Shown: positions 35,578-44,569, counted from the first letter of the stretch. The stretch: DNA of 64,000 nucleotides from SAR86 cluster bacterium (GCA_023703675.1 CP097974.1:209288-273287); one strand, 5' to 3'. Notes: generated by a model not told the origin, from the letters alone. Program-made: numbers and translations.

Positions 35578-36726
35578 ATGACCTGGAAAGTACAATTATG
35601 TGAATTGAATTATACTCTTGAGGAATCAAGGGCTGTTGAAAGAGTTATTTCCTCTAAATGGCTGACAATGGGAGAAAACGTAAAGAAATTTGAAAATAAA
35701 TTTTCACAATTTTTAGGCGAAAAATCGTTGTGCTCGGCAGTTTCTAGTTGTACCGCGGCATTACATATTTCAATTCTTGGCTTAAATCTCAAAGCAAAGG
35801 ACGAAATTATTATGCCGGCCTTGACTTTTGTAGCTAATGCCAACGTCATAAAGCTTTCTGGCTGTAAGCCAGTTCTTGCTGACATAGAATCCTTACAAAA
35901 TCCAAACCTTAGTCTTGAAACGATAAAAAAGGTTGCAACAAAAAAAACAAAAGCTATTTACATAGTTCATTTTGCTGGTTTTCCATGTGACGTTGAGCCT
36001 ATAGCTGAATTTTGTAAAAGAAATAATATTTATCTAATCGAAGATGTGGCCCATGCTCCTGGTGCGTCGATAAATGGAAGAAATTGCGGAACCTTTGGAG
36101 ATGTCTCTTGCTTCTCTTTTTATAGTAATAAAAACCTCTCTACCGGAGAGGGAGGCATGATTGTTACAAGAGATAAAAAGCTTCACGAGCGTTTTCAAAA
36201 AATAAGATCTCATGGAATGACTGCAGCTACCCTTGATAGACATGAAGGTAGAGCATTTACATATGATGTAATTTCTCCTGGGTTAAATTATAGATTCGAT
36301 GAAATAAAAGGCGCTTTAGGGTTAGTTCAACTTTCAAAATTAAAAAGGGCGAATAATAAGAGAAAAAAACTATCAGAAAGATACTTAAAGAATCTTAAAA
36401 ATTCTCCATTAATGTTGCCTTTTTCTCAAAAAAGAGAAAAGTTTGAATCCTCACATCATATAATGCCTGTGCTTCTTCCAAAAAATATCAATAAAGAGGA
36501 GGTAATTAATTTTTTAAAAAATTTAGGCATTCAAACTAGCATGCATTATCCTTCTTTTCACAACTTTTCTTTTTACAAGAAATTTTTCAGTAAGAATAAA
36601 TCTCCGGTTTCTTCTGAGTTCATTAAAAGGGAACTCACTTTGCCTCTTTATCCTGATTTGAAATTTAAAGAAGTGGACTATGTATGCGACTCAATAAAGA
36701 AATATTTTGATGATAAGAATTTTTGA
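35578..36726 (+). CDS. DegT/DnrJ/EryC1-type sugar aminotransferase (third copy)
   Basis: A 382-residue PLP-dependent aminotransferase. Cofactor and substrate motifs include SSCTAALHIS at about residue 60, EDVAHAPGA at about 155 and the Schiff-base Lys in FSFYSNKNLSTGEGG at about 179-193. The family acts on nucleotide-linked keto sugars. It is different from the copies at 18559 and 34334. Its partner could be the dehydratase at 37904, which would give a UDP-4-amino-4,6-dideoxy sugar, but the intervening genes make this uncertain. It overlaps the sugar transferase gene by 17 bases. Confidence 0.82.
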   Translation: MTWKVQLCELNYTLEESRAVERVISSKWLTMGENVKKFENKFSQFLGEKSLCSAVSSCTAALHISILGLNLKAKDEIIMPALTFVANANVIKLSGCKPVLADIESLQNPNLSLETIKKVATKKTKAIYIVHFAGFPCDVEPIAEFCKRNNIYLIEDVAHAPGASINGRNCGTFGDVSCFSFYSNKNLSTGEGGMIVTRDKKLHERFQKIRSHGMTAATLDRHEGRAFTYDVISPGLNYRFDEIKGALGLVQLSKLKRANNKRKKLSERYLKNLKNSPLMLPFSQKREKFESSHHIMPVLLPKNINKEEVINFLKNLGIQTSMHYPSFHNFSFYKKFFSKNKSPVSSEFIKRELTLPLYPDLKFKEVDYVCDSIKKYFDDKNF

Positions 36727-37375
36727 TTTTTTATTAAGTTTGATTGCTTTATTTTTGCTAAGCCCAATCTTTTTAATAGTTATTTTAGTTTTGAGATTAA
36801 CAGGTGAAGGTAAAGTATTTTATTTCCAAAAAAGGATTGGAAAAGGAAAAAAAATAATTACTTTGTATAAATTTACAACCATGGTGAGTGGCAGCGAAAA
36901 AACAGGAACAATTACAGTTAAAAATGATCCAAGAATACTTCCAGTTGGAGTTTTTTTGCGTGAAACCAAGATAAATGAATTAGTACAATTAGTAAATATC
37001 ATAAAAGGAGATATGTCCTTGATTGGCCCCAGGCCTCAAACAAAAGAATCATTTGAGTTATTTGATCGAGATGCTCAAAATATAATTGGTTCTTTAAAAC
37101 CTGGATTGTCAGGTTTAGGGTCAATTGTATTCAGCAATGAAGAGGCTATGTTGGAAAATGAGATAAATCCCAAAGATTTCTATAGAAAATTCATAGCCCC
37201 TTATAAAGGAAAATTAGAAATCTGGTATTCAAATAATATAAACACTAAAATATATTTTGCGCTCATTTTTTTAACTATCATCGCAGTTTTCTTTAAAAAA
37301 AATGGAATACCCTATCGATTTTTTAAATCTTTACCTGAAGTCCCTGAGAACTTGAGAAAATTTATAACTATTTAA
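36710..37375 (+). CDS. Undecaprenyl-phosphate sugar phosphotransferase (initiating transferase)
   Basis: A 221-residue short bacterial sugar transferase (PglC/WcaJ C-terminal type). It has an N-terminal membrane helix (residues about 5-28), the YFQKRIGKGKK stretch, LYKFTTM, the RxTKINELVQLVNIIKGDMSLIGPRP catalytic core and the KPGLSGL motif. It would transfer a sugar 1-phosphate to undecaprenyl phosphate, starting repeat-unit synthesis. I choose ATG 36710; the overlapping TTG at 36707 is less likely. A truncated relative of it lies at 39094. Confidence 0.88.
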   Translation: MIRIFDFLLSLIALFLLSPIFLIVILVLRLTGEGKVFYFQKRIGKGKKIITLYKFTTMVSGSEKTGTITVKNDPRILPVGVFLRETKINELVQLVNIIKGDMSLIGPRPQTKESFELFDRDAQNIIGSLKPGLSGLGSIVFSNEEAMLENEINPKDFYRKFIAPYKGKLEIWYSNNINTKIYFALIFLTIIAVFFKKNGIPYRFFKSLPEVPENLRKFITI

Positions 37376-37427
37376 ATTTTTTTAATTAACTAATATTTTT
37401 AACAAAAGAATTATAATTATTTAAATT

Positions 37428-37895
37428 ATGACAAAAAAAGAGGTTTTAATTGATTATGGGAAGAATATTGATGCTAGCTTGGATAATTTATTGGAAGTGG
37501 GCTATGCAAAATTACCAAATTTGATTGCAGCCTTGGGTTGCGTTCAAACAGAGCGACTAAAAGAATTTTTGAAAATAAAAGAGAATTTAACTAATGAGTG
37601 GGATCCTTTTTTTCAGGACAGAGATATTGGTTTTGTAAAAGCAATTAATGGGAACAATGCCAATCACTGGCTAAACGCAAAAATTTTAAATTTCAGAAAA
37701 GATCGTGATGAATTTCTAAAAGTTACGCATGATAATAACGTTATGACTCGTCCTATTTGGAATCTAATGTCTAAACTTCCAATGTTTCAAGATTGCCAAA
37801 CCGATGGTCTTGAAAACTCTTTTTGGTTAGAGGATCGAGTGGTAAATATACCTTCCAGTGTCCCAGACGCAGCCTTAACAAAACTGAAAAAATAA
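37428..37895 (+). pseudogene. LegC-type aminotransferase, C-terminal remnant
   Basis: The 155-residue frame matches only the C-terminal third of LegC-like PLP aminotransferases: GYAKLPNLIAALG (the usual GYNxRMPNLNAALG) at about residues 44-56, HWLNAKIL, VMTRPIWNLMSKLPMF and the terminal VVNIPSSV. About two thirds of a normal protein of roughly 380 residues is absent, including the PLP-binding Lys. The first 40 residues do not resemble the family. It is very unlikely to be active. It lies just before the dehydratase gene with which LegC is normally paired, so it is a leftover of a larger cluster. Confidence 0.8.
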
Positions 37896-37903
37896 TTCTT
37901 ATT

Positions 37904-39091
37904 ATGGAAATGTTAAAACTGATTGGTCGAACGGAATCATTATTTGATGACGATATTACCAGCTGCAAAAAGGATTTGGAATCTTTGGTTTCAAATAACC
38001 GTTTTTTGGTGATCGGTGGCGCAGGCTCTATTGGCCAGGCAGTTACACGTGAAATTTTTAAGAGAAATCCTTATACACTTCATGTTGTCGACATCAGTGA
38101 AAATAATTTGGTCGAACTTGTAAGGGATATTAGGAGCACCCTTGGATACATCGATGGTGATTTTCGCACCTTTGCTCTTGATTGCGGCAGTAATGAATAC
38201 CGTGCGCTTATGAATACTAGTGAAGGATATGACTATGTCCTAAATCTTTCAGCGCTTAAGCATGTTCGAAGTGAAAAAGATCCTTTTACACTAATGCGTC
38301 TTATTGAGGTAAATATCCTTAATACTATTAAGACAGTTCAAATGGCCAGAGCTGATGGGGCTAAGAAGTATTTTTGCGTTTCGACTGATAAAGCAGCGAA
38401 TCCAGTAAGCATGATGGGTGCCAGTAAGCGCATTATGGAATTGTTTTTGATGCGCGAAAGCGAATCTATGGAAATTTCAACTGCACGGTTTGCTAATGTG
38501 GCTTTCTCTGATGGTTCTCTCCTACATGGGTTCAACCAACGTTTCGCTAAACGACAGCCTATTTCGGCACCTGATGACGTCAAACGTTATTTTGTTACTC
38601 CTCAGGAGTCTGGTGAGCTTTGCCTGATGTCGTGCTTACTTGGTGAAAACAGAGATATCTTTTTTCCAAAATTAAGTGAGCAACTTCATTTAACCACTTT
38701 CTCAGAGATTGCTAATCGATACTTAAAAAATCTCGGGTATGAGCCATATCATTGCTCAACGGAACAAGAAGCAAGAGACCGATCTGATGAATTGATAGCT
38801 TCTAAACGCTATCCATGTTATTACTTCAAAACAGATACTACGGGCGAAAAGGATTTTGAAGAATTTTTTACAGATAACGAAATTCTTGAAATGAATAAAT
38901 TTAAGAATCTAGGAGTGATTAAAAATGAACTTAACTTCAGTTCGCCTATGCTGGATAATTTTTTAAAGGTGATTAATGAGCTCCGTTCTCAAAAAGTTTG
39001 GGAGAAGGAACCCATAGTTGATCTATTTAACAAAATGATTCCTGATTTTGATCACAAAGAGACGGATAAATATTTAGATGAGAGAATGTAA
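37904..39091 (+). CDS. UDP-N-acetylglucosamine 4,6-dehydratase-like protein (LegB/PglF type)
   Basis: An SDR-type nucleotide-sugar dehydratase of about 395 residues. The NAD site VIGGAGSIGQAV is near residue 31, and the active-site STDKAANPVSMMGASKR (about residues 161-177) has Met in place of the usual Tyr of YxxxK, as in FlaA1/PglF-type UDP-GlcNAc 4,6-dehydratases. ARFANVAFSDGSLLHGF follows. It makes a UDP-4-keto-6-deoxy sugar. The start is ATG 37904 or 37910. Its Arg codons are largely CGN while neighbours use AGA, and it looks less AT-rich than the surroundings, pointing to recent transfer. Confidence 0.85.
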   Translation: MEMLKLIGRTESLFDDDITSCKKDLESLVSNNRFLVIGGAGSIGQAVTREIFKRNPYTLHVVDISENNLVELVRDIRSTLGYIDGDFRTFALDCGSNEYRALMNTSEGYDYVLNLSALKHVRSEKDPFTLMRLIEVNILNTIKTVQMARADGAKKYFCVSTDKAANPVSMMGASKRIMELFLMRESESMEISTARFANVAFSDGSLLHGFNQRFAKRQPISAPDDVKRYFVTPQESGELCLMSCLLGENRDIFFPKLSEQLHLTTFSEIANRYLKNLGYEPYHCSTEQEARDRSDELIASKRYPCYYFKTDTTGEKDFEEFFTDNEILEMNKFKNLGVIKNELNFSSPMLDNFLKVINELRSQKVWEKEPIVDLFNKMIPDFDHKETDKYLDERM

Positions 39092-39093
39092 AT

Positions 39094-39387
39094 ATGCAGC
39101 GGTTTTTTGATATTGTTTTTTCGGGTATTGCGCTAGTTTTTCTTACACCTCTTATACTGCCTCTTAAGTTAATTTTACTAGTCACAGGTGAGGGAGAGAT
39201 TTTCTTCCAACAGAATCGTGTCGGGCGAGAAGGTATGCATTTTAAGCTCTATAAATTTACTACCATGCTTAAAGAAAGTCCCTGCATGGGCACAGGCACT
39301 ATTACTGTCAAAAATGACTCACGTGTTCTTCTTATAGGTAGATTTCTTCCTAAAACAAAAATAAAAAATTATTTAAAGACAAGATAA
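39094..39387 (+). pseudogene. Sugar phosphotransferase, N-terminal fragment
   Basis: The 97-residue frame is collinear with the start of the intact transferase at 36710: membrane helix, TGEGEIFFQQNRVG, LYKFTTML, GTITVKNDSRVL and LPKTKI. It then ends in KNYLKTR and a stop where the family should continue with the NELxQLxNxxKGDMSLIGPRP catalytic core. The active site is therefore missing. Base composition matches the preceding dehydratase. The end marks the right border of the polysaccharide locus; rnd starts 2 bases later. Confidence 0.82.
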
Positions 39388-39389
39388 TT

Positions 39390-40253
39390 TTGATAAACAT
39401 TTTAAAGAAATTAGGATTTTACCTAAAAAATAAAAAAACAATATATTTGATAGAGTCTGAAGAAGACGAAGAGTTTGTAAAAGAGTCATTAAAAAAAGAA
39501 AAATATGTTGGTTTAGATACAGAGTTTAATTGGAGAAATACTTATTTCCCTGAATTGTCCTTATTACAGATATCAACGAGCTCAAAAATACTTCTAATAG
39601 ATTGCTTAAAATTTAAAAAATTAGAATTTTTAAAGAAAATTTTAGAAGATAAAACTAAGACAATTGTTATGCATTCTTCAAGAAGCGATACGACGGTTTT
39701 AAACACTAATTTGAATATAAAATTGAATAGTTGCTTCGATATTCAAATTGCAGAAAAGTACATAAATGGTGGCGAAATTAAAAATTATGGGTTTATAGTA
39801 TCCAAATATTGTGGTTATGAATTAGATAAATCAGAAACGAATTCGAATTGGTTAAAAAGACCTTTAACCGACGACCAGCTCAAATATGCTGCTGATGACG
39901 TAAATTTTTTAATATCCATATATAAGATACAGTTAAAAAAATTAAAAAAACTCAAAAAAGAGGAAATTATTAATTTAGAGTTTATGAAAGAAATACAACT
40001 AGGAAATCAAGAACTTCATATTTCTAGATTAAGAAAACTAAAAAAAGCTTCAATTGTAGAGAAAGATATTTTTCTTTGGAGAGAGAAATACGCAAGGCAA
40101 AAAAATATCCCACCTTCATACGTTTTTGGAAAAAAAGATTTAAAAAAAATATCAAATAAAATTAAGAATAAAGAAAAAGAATCTCATGAAATAAAAAAAT
40201 TATTTAGAGATAACTCTGCTGCAAAAGATTTTTTAAAATATATTAAATTATGA
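39390..40253 (+). CDS. rnd: Ribonuclease D
   Basis: RNase D is a 3'-5' exonuclease that trims tRNA precursors. The DEDD-type active site is visible: GLDTEFNWR (motif I, about residues 36-44), HSSRSDTTVL (motif II, about 93-102) and YAADDVNFLI (motif III, about 170-179). An HRDC-like domain follows from about residue 215. At 287 residues it is shorter than the E. coli enzyme (about 375), apparently lacking a second HRDC domain. It uses a TTG start at 39390. It marks the return to core chromosome. Confidence 0.87.
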   Translation: MINILKKLGFYLKNKKTIYLIESEEDEEFVKESLKKEKYVGLDTEFNWRNTYFPELSLLQISTSSKILLIDCLKFKKLEFLKKILEDKTKTIVMHSSRSDTTVLNTNLNIKLNSCFDIQIAEKYINGGEIKNYGFIVSKYCGYELDKSETNSNWLKRPLTDDQLKYAADDVNFLISIYKIQLKKLKKLKKEEIINLEFMKEIQLGNQELHISRLRKLKKASIVEKDIFLWREKYARQKNIPPSYVFGKKDLKKISNKIKNKEKESHEIKKLFRDNSAAKDFLKYIKL

Positions 40254-40561
40254 TTTTTTTTTGGTTTTTTTATTATTTGGTTTTAATTTGTATCTGTTTT
40301 TCTTTATCGAAAGTTATCCGAAATAAATTTATAAAATACTCTCTAATACCAATCATTTTTGGAATATTTGGCTCTTTTTGGTTTGTAGAACCTGGTAAAA
40401 ATGAGATGGCTCCGATAATATCGATAATATTTTTAGAATTATCGATTTTAGAGTCTAATGGAATTAATAGGCTGTTAAGACCAACAATAAGTTTTATCGT
40501 CTTTTTAGAATTTATTAGTTTGATTTCTTATTTTATATATAAAAGGTTTTCTAAAATTTAA
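40250..40561 (+). CDS. Hypothetical small membrane protein
   Basis: A 103-residue protein with three hydrophobic segments (about residues 4-21, 29-46, 75-97) and no motif that I recognise. It overlaps the rnd stop by 4 bases (ATGA), suggesting co-translation, and its 3' end overlaps the convergent phosphoesterase gene by 11 bases. The EPGKNEMAPIISIIFLEL stretch is a possible cytoplasmic or periplasmic turn. Function unknown. Confidence 0.6.
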   Translation: MIFFWFFYYLVLICICFSLSKVIRNKFIKYSLIPIIFGIFGSFWFVEPGKNEMAPIISIIFLELSILESNGINRLLRPTISFIVFLEFISLISYFIYKRFSKI

Positions 40562-41039
40562 TAATCCTTGATATTTTCTTTTTTGTATCGATTATTCCGA
40601 CATGGTTTTTACCTTTCAAAATTCCAGCACATTCTCCTGGATTAAAAATTAAAGTATTTTGCACTAACTCTGATCTATATTTGTGGGTATGACCATGGAG
40701 AATGAAATCCGCATCTTGAATCATTTTTTCGTTAATCAATTCAGGATGATGAAGGATTATTATTTTTTTTTGATTTACCTTAATTCTGTATGGCTCCTCA
40801 AAAAAATCGCAGTTAAATTTTTTAGCAGCTAATAATAATCCTTCTTTTTCAAATTTATCATTATTACCAAAGACACCTATCAAAGGCATTTTCAAAGTTG
40901 AAAAAGCAGATAAAGATTTTGGTAGCGTAACATCTCCCGTGTGTACAACTAGCGAAGGGTTGGCCGTATTAAACAAGTCACATATCTTTGAGATATTTTT
41001 TAAATTGTTATGGGTATCCCCAGTTACACCTATTAACAA
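40551..41039 (-). CDS. YfcE/MJ0936-type metallophosphoesterase
   Basis: A 162-residue calcineurin-like phosphoesterase. The metal-binding motifs GDTHNN (about residues 6-11), HTGDVT (about 34-39), GNND (about 58-61) and GHTHKY (about 114-119) are all in place. Proteins of this class (YfcE and relatives) hydrolyse phosphodiesters in the cytoplasm; the natural substrate is often unknown. It overlaps the convergent upstream membrane protein gene by 11 bases and is followed on the same strand by none closely coupled; the thiolase gene begins 6 bases upstream of its start. Confidence 0.87.
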   Translation of the reverse strand: MLIGVTGDTHNNLKNISKICDLFNTANPSLVVHTGDVTLPKSLSAFSTLKMPLIGVFGNNDKFEKEGLLLAAKKFNCDFFEEPYRIKVNQKKIIILHHPELINEKMIQDADFILHGHTHKYRSELVQNTLIFNPGECAGILKGKNHVGIIDTKKKISRIIKF

Positions 41040-41045
41040 AATTAG

Positions 41046-42185
41046 CTAAGGCTTTTCAAGAATATGTATAGCGCATGCTGTCCCAAGCCCTATAACGTGA
41101 GTCATTCCAATCTTTGCCCCCTCAACTTGTCTTTTGCCAGCTTCACCTCTTAAATGAGAACAAATTTCATAGATATTGGCTATACCCGTAGCTCCAAGAG
41201 GATGACCCTTTGAGAGAAGACCTCCCGAAACATTAACGGGAATTTTACCCCCCAACTTTACATGCCCCTCATCTATCATATTTCCTGCTTCTCCGTCTTC
41301 GCATAGACCAAGATTTTCGTAGTGAAGCATTTCAGCTGTTGCAAAGCAATCATGTAATTCAACAAGGTTCACATCTTCAGCTCCAAGACCAGCTTGTTCA
41401 TATGCATCTTTAACTGCAATTCTTGTGCAAGCATTCACGTCAGGCATAACTAAATCTCTATCAGTATAAGGATCACTTGCTAGAGCAGAAGCTCTCACCT
41501 TAATTGCACGTTGCATTCCTAGTTCTTTAGCCTTTTTCTCAGAAACCAAAACAGCCGCAGCAGAACCGTCAACATTTACAGAACACATCAACTTTGTATT
41601 TGGATAAGAAATCATTTCCGCATTCATAACTTCATCCAAAGGAGTTTCAATTTGGTACATTGCTTTTGGATTTAATGTCGAGTGATGATGATTTTTGACA
41701 GAAATTTTTGCAAATTGTTCAAAGGTTGTTCCGTATTTACTTGAGTGTTCCATTCCTGCTTCAGCAAAAACACAAGGCATGGTTCCAGAACCAAGAAGAC
41801 CTTCTTTAGGGATTCCTTTATCTCCTCCAGCACCGCCTAAGAGTCCTTTACCCATTTGCTCAACTCCAACAGCTAAAACAACGTCATACATGCCAGCTTT
41901 TATTGACATCCAAGCCTCTCTAAATGCAGTAGCACCTGTAGCACAAGCATTAGCGCAATTAACAACTGGTATTCCAGTTTGGCCAATTTCTTGAAGAATT
42001 CTTTGTCCTACCATTGCATTCGCTTGACCAAGATTTCCACAATACATTGCTTGCATATCTTTTATAGTTAAACCAGCATCATCTAAGGCCATTAGAGCTG
42101 CCTCAGCACCAATATTTGGGACGGTACGATCAGGAAATCTTCCAAACTTGATCATATCAACTCCTAAAACATATACGTCACTCAT
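41046..42185 (-). CDS. Thiolase family protein (acetyl-CoA acetyltransferase, SCP-2 type)
   Basis: A 379-residue thiolase-fold enzyme. The nucleophilic Cys lies in NCANACATGATAF (about residues 82-94), the acid/base His in SKGHPLGATG (about 325-334) and a later Cys in GLGTACAIH (about 368-376). Such single-gene thiolases usually work with a Zn-ribbon/OB-fold partner, and one (42207) is encoded directly upstream in the same direction. The pair probably cleaves a 3-oxoacyl-CoA in fatty acid or sterol-like side-chain breakdown. A good SD (AGGAG) precedes the ATG. Confidence 0.86.
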   Translation of the reverse strand: MSDVYVLGVDMIKFGRFPDRTVPNIGAEAALMALDDAGLTIKDMQAMYCGNLGQANAMVGQRILQEIGQTGIPVVNCANACATGATAFREAWMSIKAGMYDVVLAVGVEQMGKGLLGGAGGDKGIPKEGLLGSGTMPCVFAEAGMEHSSKYGTTFEQFAKISVKNHHHSTLNPKAMYQIETPLDEVMNAEMISYPNTKLMCSVNVDGSAAAVLVSEKKAKELGMQRAIKVRASALASDPYTDRDLVMPDVNACTRIAVKDAYEQAGLGAEDVNLVELHDCFATAEMLHYENLGLCEDGEAGNMIDEGHVKLGGKIPVNVSGGLLSKGHPLGATGIANIYEICSHLRGEAGKRQVEGAKIGMTHVIGLGTACAIHILEKP

Positions 42186-42206
42186 AATTTTCTCCTATTA
42201 AAAAAC

Positions 42207-42635
42207 CTATGCAGGTTCAAAAAAATAACTTAGATAAGAATTACCTTCTTTATCTTTTCTACCCAGAGCATCACCATAAGTCAGCTTAACTGGCATATCA
42301 AATTTTATTTTATCAGGATCTGGATCAATATTGATTAGATTTCCTTTAATTGTTCCACCACCTTCTAGATCAACAATCGCAGAAACGTATGGAACATCTA
42401 TTCCAGGAAAGGACCTATAAACGATAGCAAAACTATGAAGTTTTCCATTATCCGATAATTTAATGACTTCCATTTCGTTTCTTGCAAAGCATTTAGAACA
42501 GACATTTCTTTCACCAAGAAATATTGCCCCACATTTTTTACATCTATAACCCTCTAAATAAGGCTCTCCTTTTTCTGGAATTTTCAGATAGTCAACGACT
42601 GGCAAAGGTCTAGATTCAGTCACATTTCTCCCCAT
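42207..42635 (-). CDS. Zn-ribbon/OB-fold acyl-CoA-associated protein (DUF35 type)
   Basis: A 142-residue protein with a rubredoxin-like zinc ribbon (CKKCGAIFLGERNVCSKC, about residues 30-47) and a C-terminal OB-fold. These proteins form complexes with thiolases such as the gene just downstream on the same strand. I choose the start at 42635 (MGRNVTESRP); the frame remains open to 42731, but that 32-residue hydrophobic extension overlaps the opposite-strand djlA gene start and is not family-like. Confidence 0.82.
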   Translation of the reverse strand: MGRNVTESRPLPVVDYLKIPEKGEPYLEGYRCKKCGAIFLGERNVCSKCFARNEMEVIKLSDNGKLHSFAIVYRSFPGIDVPYVSAIVDLEGGGTIKGNLINIDPDPDKIKFDMPVKLTYGDALGRKDKEGNSYLSYFFEPA

Positions 42636-42699
42636 AAAATTTAAACGTATAATAATTAAAGCACAGCAAGAATAAAAAATTAATAAAAAATAAAAAAAT

Positions 42700-43434
42700 A
42701 TGAGTCTTATCGGTGGTTTAGTTGGAGGCATGATTGGATTTACTTTCCTAGGTCCTCTAGGCGCTTTAATAGGAAGTGTTGTGGGCTCAAGGATGGGTAG
42801 AAATTCAGTTCGCAGAAAAAATCCTAATAATTTCGATCATCAAGTGGCTTTTTTCGCTGCTCTCTTTGCTTGTTTAGCGAAGATCGCCAAAGCAGACGGT
42901 CAAGTAACTAAAGAAGAAATTAACAAAATAGAAGATTTTATAACTCAAAAGTTTAATTTAGATGGAGAGCAAAGAAATCTCGCTATTAATATTTTTCAAA
43001 AGGCCAAAGACGATAACGTATCTTTTGATGCTTATGCAAAACAATTAGCCAGTTTACTCAAAAGAAGTCCTAACTCGTTGATGATTTTCTATGAACTTTT
43101 GTTTGAATTAGCAATGGCTGATGGAGAATTGCATCCCAATGAAGAAAAGTTGTTAAAAAAGGTTCCAAGGATTTTTGGTTTCAACGACGGCTTATATAAT
43201 CAGCTATTTCAAAAATATGGGCTGAAAACTCAAAATTTCTATGAAGTACTTGGCGTTTCAAAACAAATGACCTTTGATGAAATAAGAAAGACTTATTTAA
43301 AAAAAAGGAGAGAATTTCATCCTGATAAATTAATCTCTAAGGGTTTGCCAGAAGAATTAATAGAAAAAGCTAAAGAGAAATTTATAGAAATTCAAGAGGC
43401 CTATGAAGAATTGGAAAAAATTCATAAAAAATGA
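42700..43434 (+). CDS. djlA: DjlA-like co-chaperone
   Basis: A 244-residue protein with an N-terminal glycine-rich membrane segment (GLVGGMIGFTFLGPLGALIGSVVG written across residues about 5-28), a TerB-like central helical domain (AKADGQVTKEE, then MADGELHPNEE), and a C-terminal J domain with the HPD triplet (REFHPDKLI, about residue 208). DjlA is an inner-membrane DnaK co-chaperone. It is divergent from the Zn-ribbon gene with a 64-base space between. Confidence 0.87.
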   Translation: MSLIGGLVGGMIGFTFLGPLGALIGSVVGSRMGRNSVRRKNPNNFDHQVAFFAALFACLAKIAKADGQVTKEEINKIEDFITQKFNLDGEQRNLAINIFQKAKDDNVSFDAYAKQLASLLKRSPNSLMIFYELLFELAMADGELHPNEEKLLKKVPRIFGFNDGLYNQLFQKYGLKTQNFYEVLGVSKQMTFDEIRKTYLKKRREFHPDKLISKGLPEELIEKAKEKFIEIQEAYEELEKIHKK

Positions 43435-43445
43435 TAATTTGAATA

Positions 43446-43913
43446 ATGAAATTTTTATCTTCTTTCAATCAAAAATTAATTAATTTGATTTATTTTGATT
43501 TCATTATTTTGCTTTTTTTCAGGCTATACCTAGCTTATGTATTTTGGTTTGCAGGCATAAGAAAGATAGCTTGGGACAATGGAATTCCTAACATTGATAG
43601 ATTTGCGGGATTTTTAGCTTCTGGTGGGGAAGATAATTTAAATTTTATTTTTCCACATTTTTTTGGTTGGTTAGCAGTTCTTGCTGAAGCAGGAGGTGCT
43701 ATTCTTTTAATATTAGGGCTCTTCTCAAGATGGGCGATAATTCCATTAATTTTTACAATGTTGGTAGCTTTTTATTATCACTTTCCAAATGGTTGGAATT
43801 CAGATTCTGGAGGAGTTGAAATGACGGTGACCTACATCCTTATGTTGCTCGTGATTTTAGTTTATGGACCAGGTAAATATTTTTCCTTAGATTTCTGGGT
43901 TCTGAGAAAGTAA
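43446..43913 (+). CDS. DoxX family membrane protein
   Basis: A 155-residue protein with four predicted membrane helices and the DoxX pattern: an early helix with FRLYLAYVFWFAGIRKI (about residues 27-43), then FGWLAVLAEAGGAILLILGL (about 74-93) and the FYYHFPNGW stretch. DoxX proteins are linked to redox stress and thiosulfate or quinone metabolism, but the function is often unclear. It follows djlA by 11 bases and precedes pdxH by 1 base, so the three may share a transcript. Confidence 0.78.
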   Translation: MKFLSSFNQKLINLIYFDFIILLFFRLYLAYVFWFAGIRKIAWDNGIPNIDRFAGFLASGGEDNLNFIFPHFFGWLAVLAEAGGAILLILGLFSRWAIIPLIFTMLVAFYYHFPNGWNSDSGGVEMTVTYILMLLVILVYGPGKYFSLDFWVLRK

Positions 43914-43914
43914 A

Positions 43915-44520
43915 TTGTTATTTCATTCAGATATAACTGTCGAACCAATCCTTAGAGTTGTTGAAATTCTGAATAAGGCCATGACTCTAAATTTAGTTGA
44001 TTGGAATGCCATGAATATTGCCACGGTAAACGTTGATGGTTCTCCATCTTCAAGAATGGTGCTACTGAAAAAAGTAGACGATAGAGGGTTTGTTTTTTAC
44101 TCAAACTTCAACAGCAGAAAAGGAAAAGAAATTGAAACAAATAATTCAGTTGCTCTTAATTTTTGGTGGAGAGAGCTTAAAGAGCAGATTAGAGTTGAAG
44201 GGAAAATTGAAAGACTCTCCGCAGAAGAATCAGATGAATATTTCAACTCAAGGGCATTGCAATCTAGAGTTGCTGCAATTGTTTCAAAGCAAAGTGAGAA
44301 AATAGACTCTTATGAAAAATTAAATCAAGAAATTGAAGAGATGACAAAAAGTTTTGAAGATAAAGGCGAAGAGCCTAAAAGACCTGAGCACTGCGGATTG
44401 TATTTGATAATTCCAAGTTCTATAGAGATCTGGAAAGAAGGAGATTACAGAACTCATTTAAGAGAAAAATTTACGTTAACTTCAAAAAATACCTGGGAAA
44501 GTTGCTTCTTATCTCCTTGA
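43915..44520 (+). CDS. pdxH: Pyridoxamine 5'-phosphate oxidase
   Basis: PdxH oxidises pyridoxine or pyridoxamine phosphate to pyridoxal 5'-phosphate with FMN and O2. The 201-residue protein shows the FMN-binding RMVLLKKVDDRGFVFYSN and NSRKGKEIETN segments, ALNFWWRELKEQIRVEG, and the C-terminal WESCFLSP ending that fits the usual W..xLxP. It starts on TTG 43915, two bases after the doxX stop. With pdxB at 60472 the window holds two genes of vitamin B6 metabolism. Confidence 0.93.
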   Translation: MLFHSDITVEPILRVVEILNKAMTLNLVDWNAMNIATVNVDGSPSSRMVLLKKVDDRGFVFYSNFNSRKGKEIETNNSVALNFWWRELKEQIRVEGKIERLSAEESDEYFNSRALQSRVAAIVSKQSEKIDSYEKLNQEIEEMTKSFEDKGEEPKRPEHCGLYLIIPSSIEIWKEGDYRTHLREKFTLTSKNTWESCFLSP

Positions 44521-44529
44521 TTTTTGAGT

Positions 44530-44535
44530 TATAAT
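44530..44535 (+). promoter_or_regulatory. Possible -10 element for thrS
   Basis: A perfect TATAAT hexamer lies 35 bases before the thrS ATG, in the 49-base gap after pdxH. A -35 box at normal spacing is not evident (TTGCTT at 44502 is too far). The region after it contains a short leader with AAGGCC and AAGGTC repeats but no clear attenuator. Confidence 0.4.
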
Positions 44536-44569
44536 TATCACATAAGGCCGTTCGTAAAGGTCGTAGAAA

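Noticed and set aside
10444-39390. The sugar locus as an integrative island using tRNA-Leu as an attachment site
   Set aside because: I see no integrase and no copy of the tRNA-Leu 3' end near the right border at 39390.
42636-42731. A longer N-terminus for the Zn-ribbon protein
   Set aside because: The extra 32 residues are hydrophobic, are not family-like and overlap the start of the opposite-strand djlA gene.
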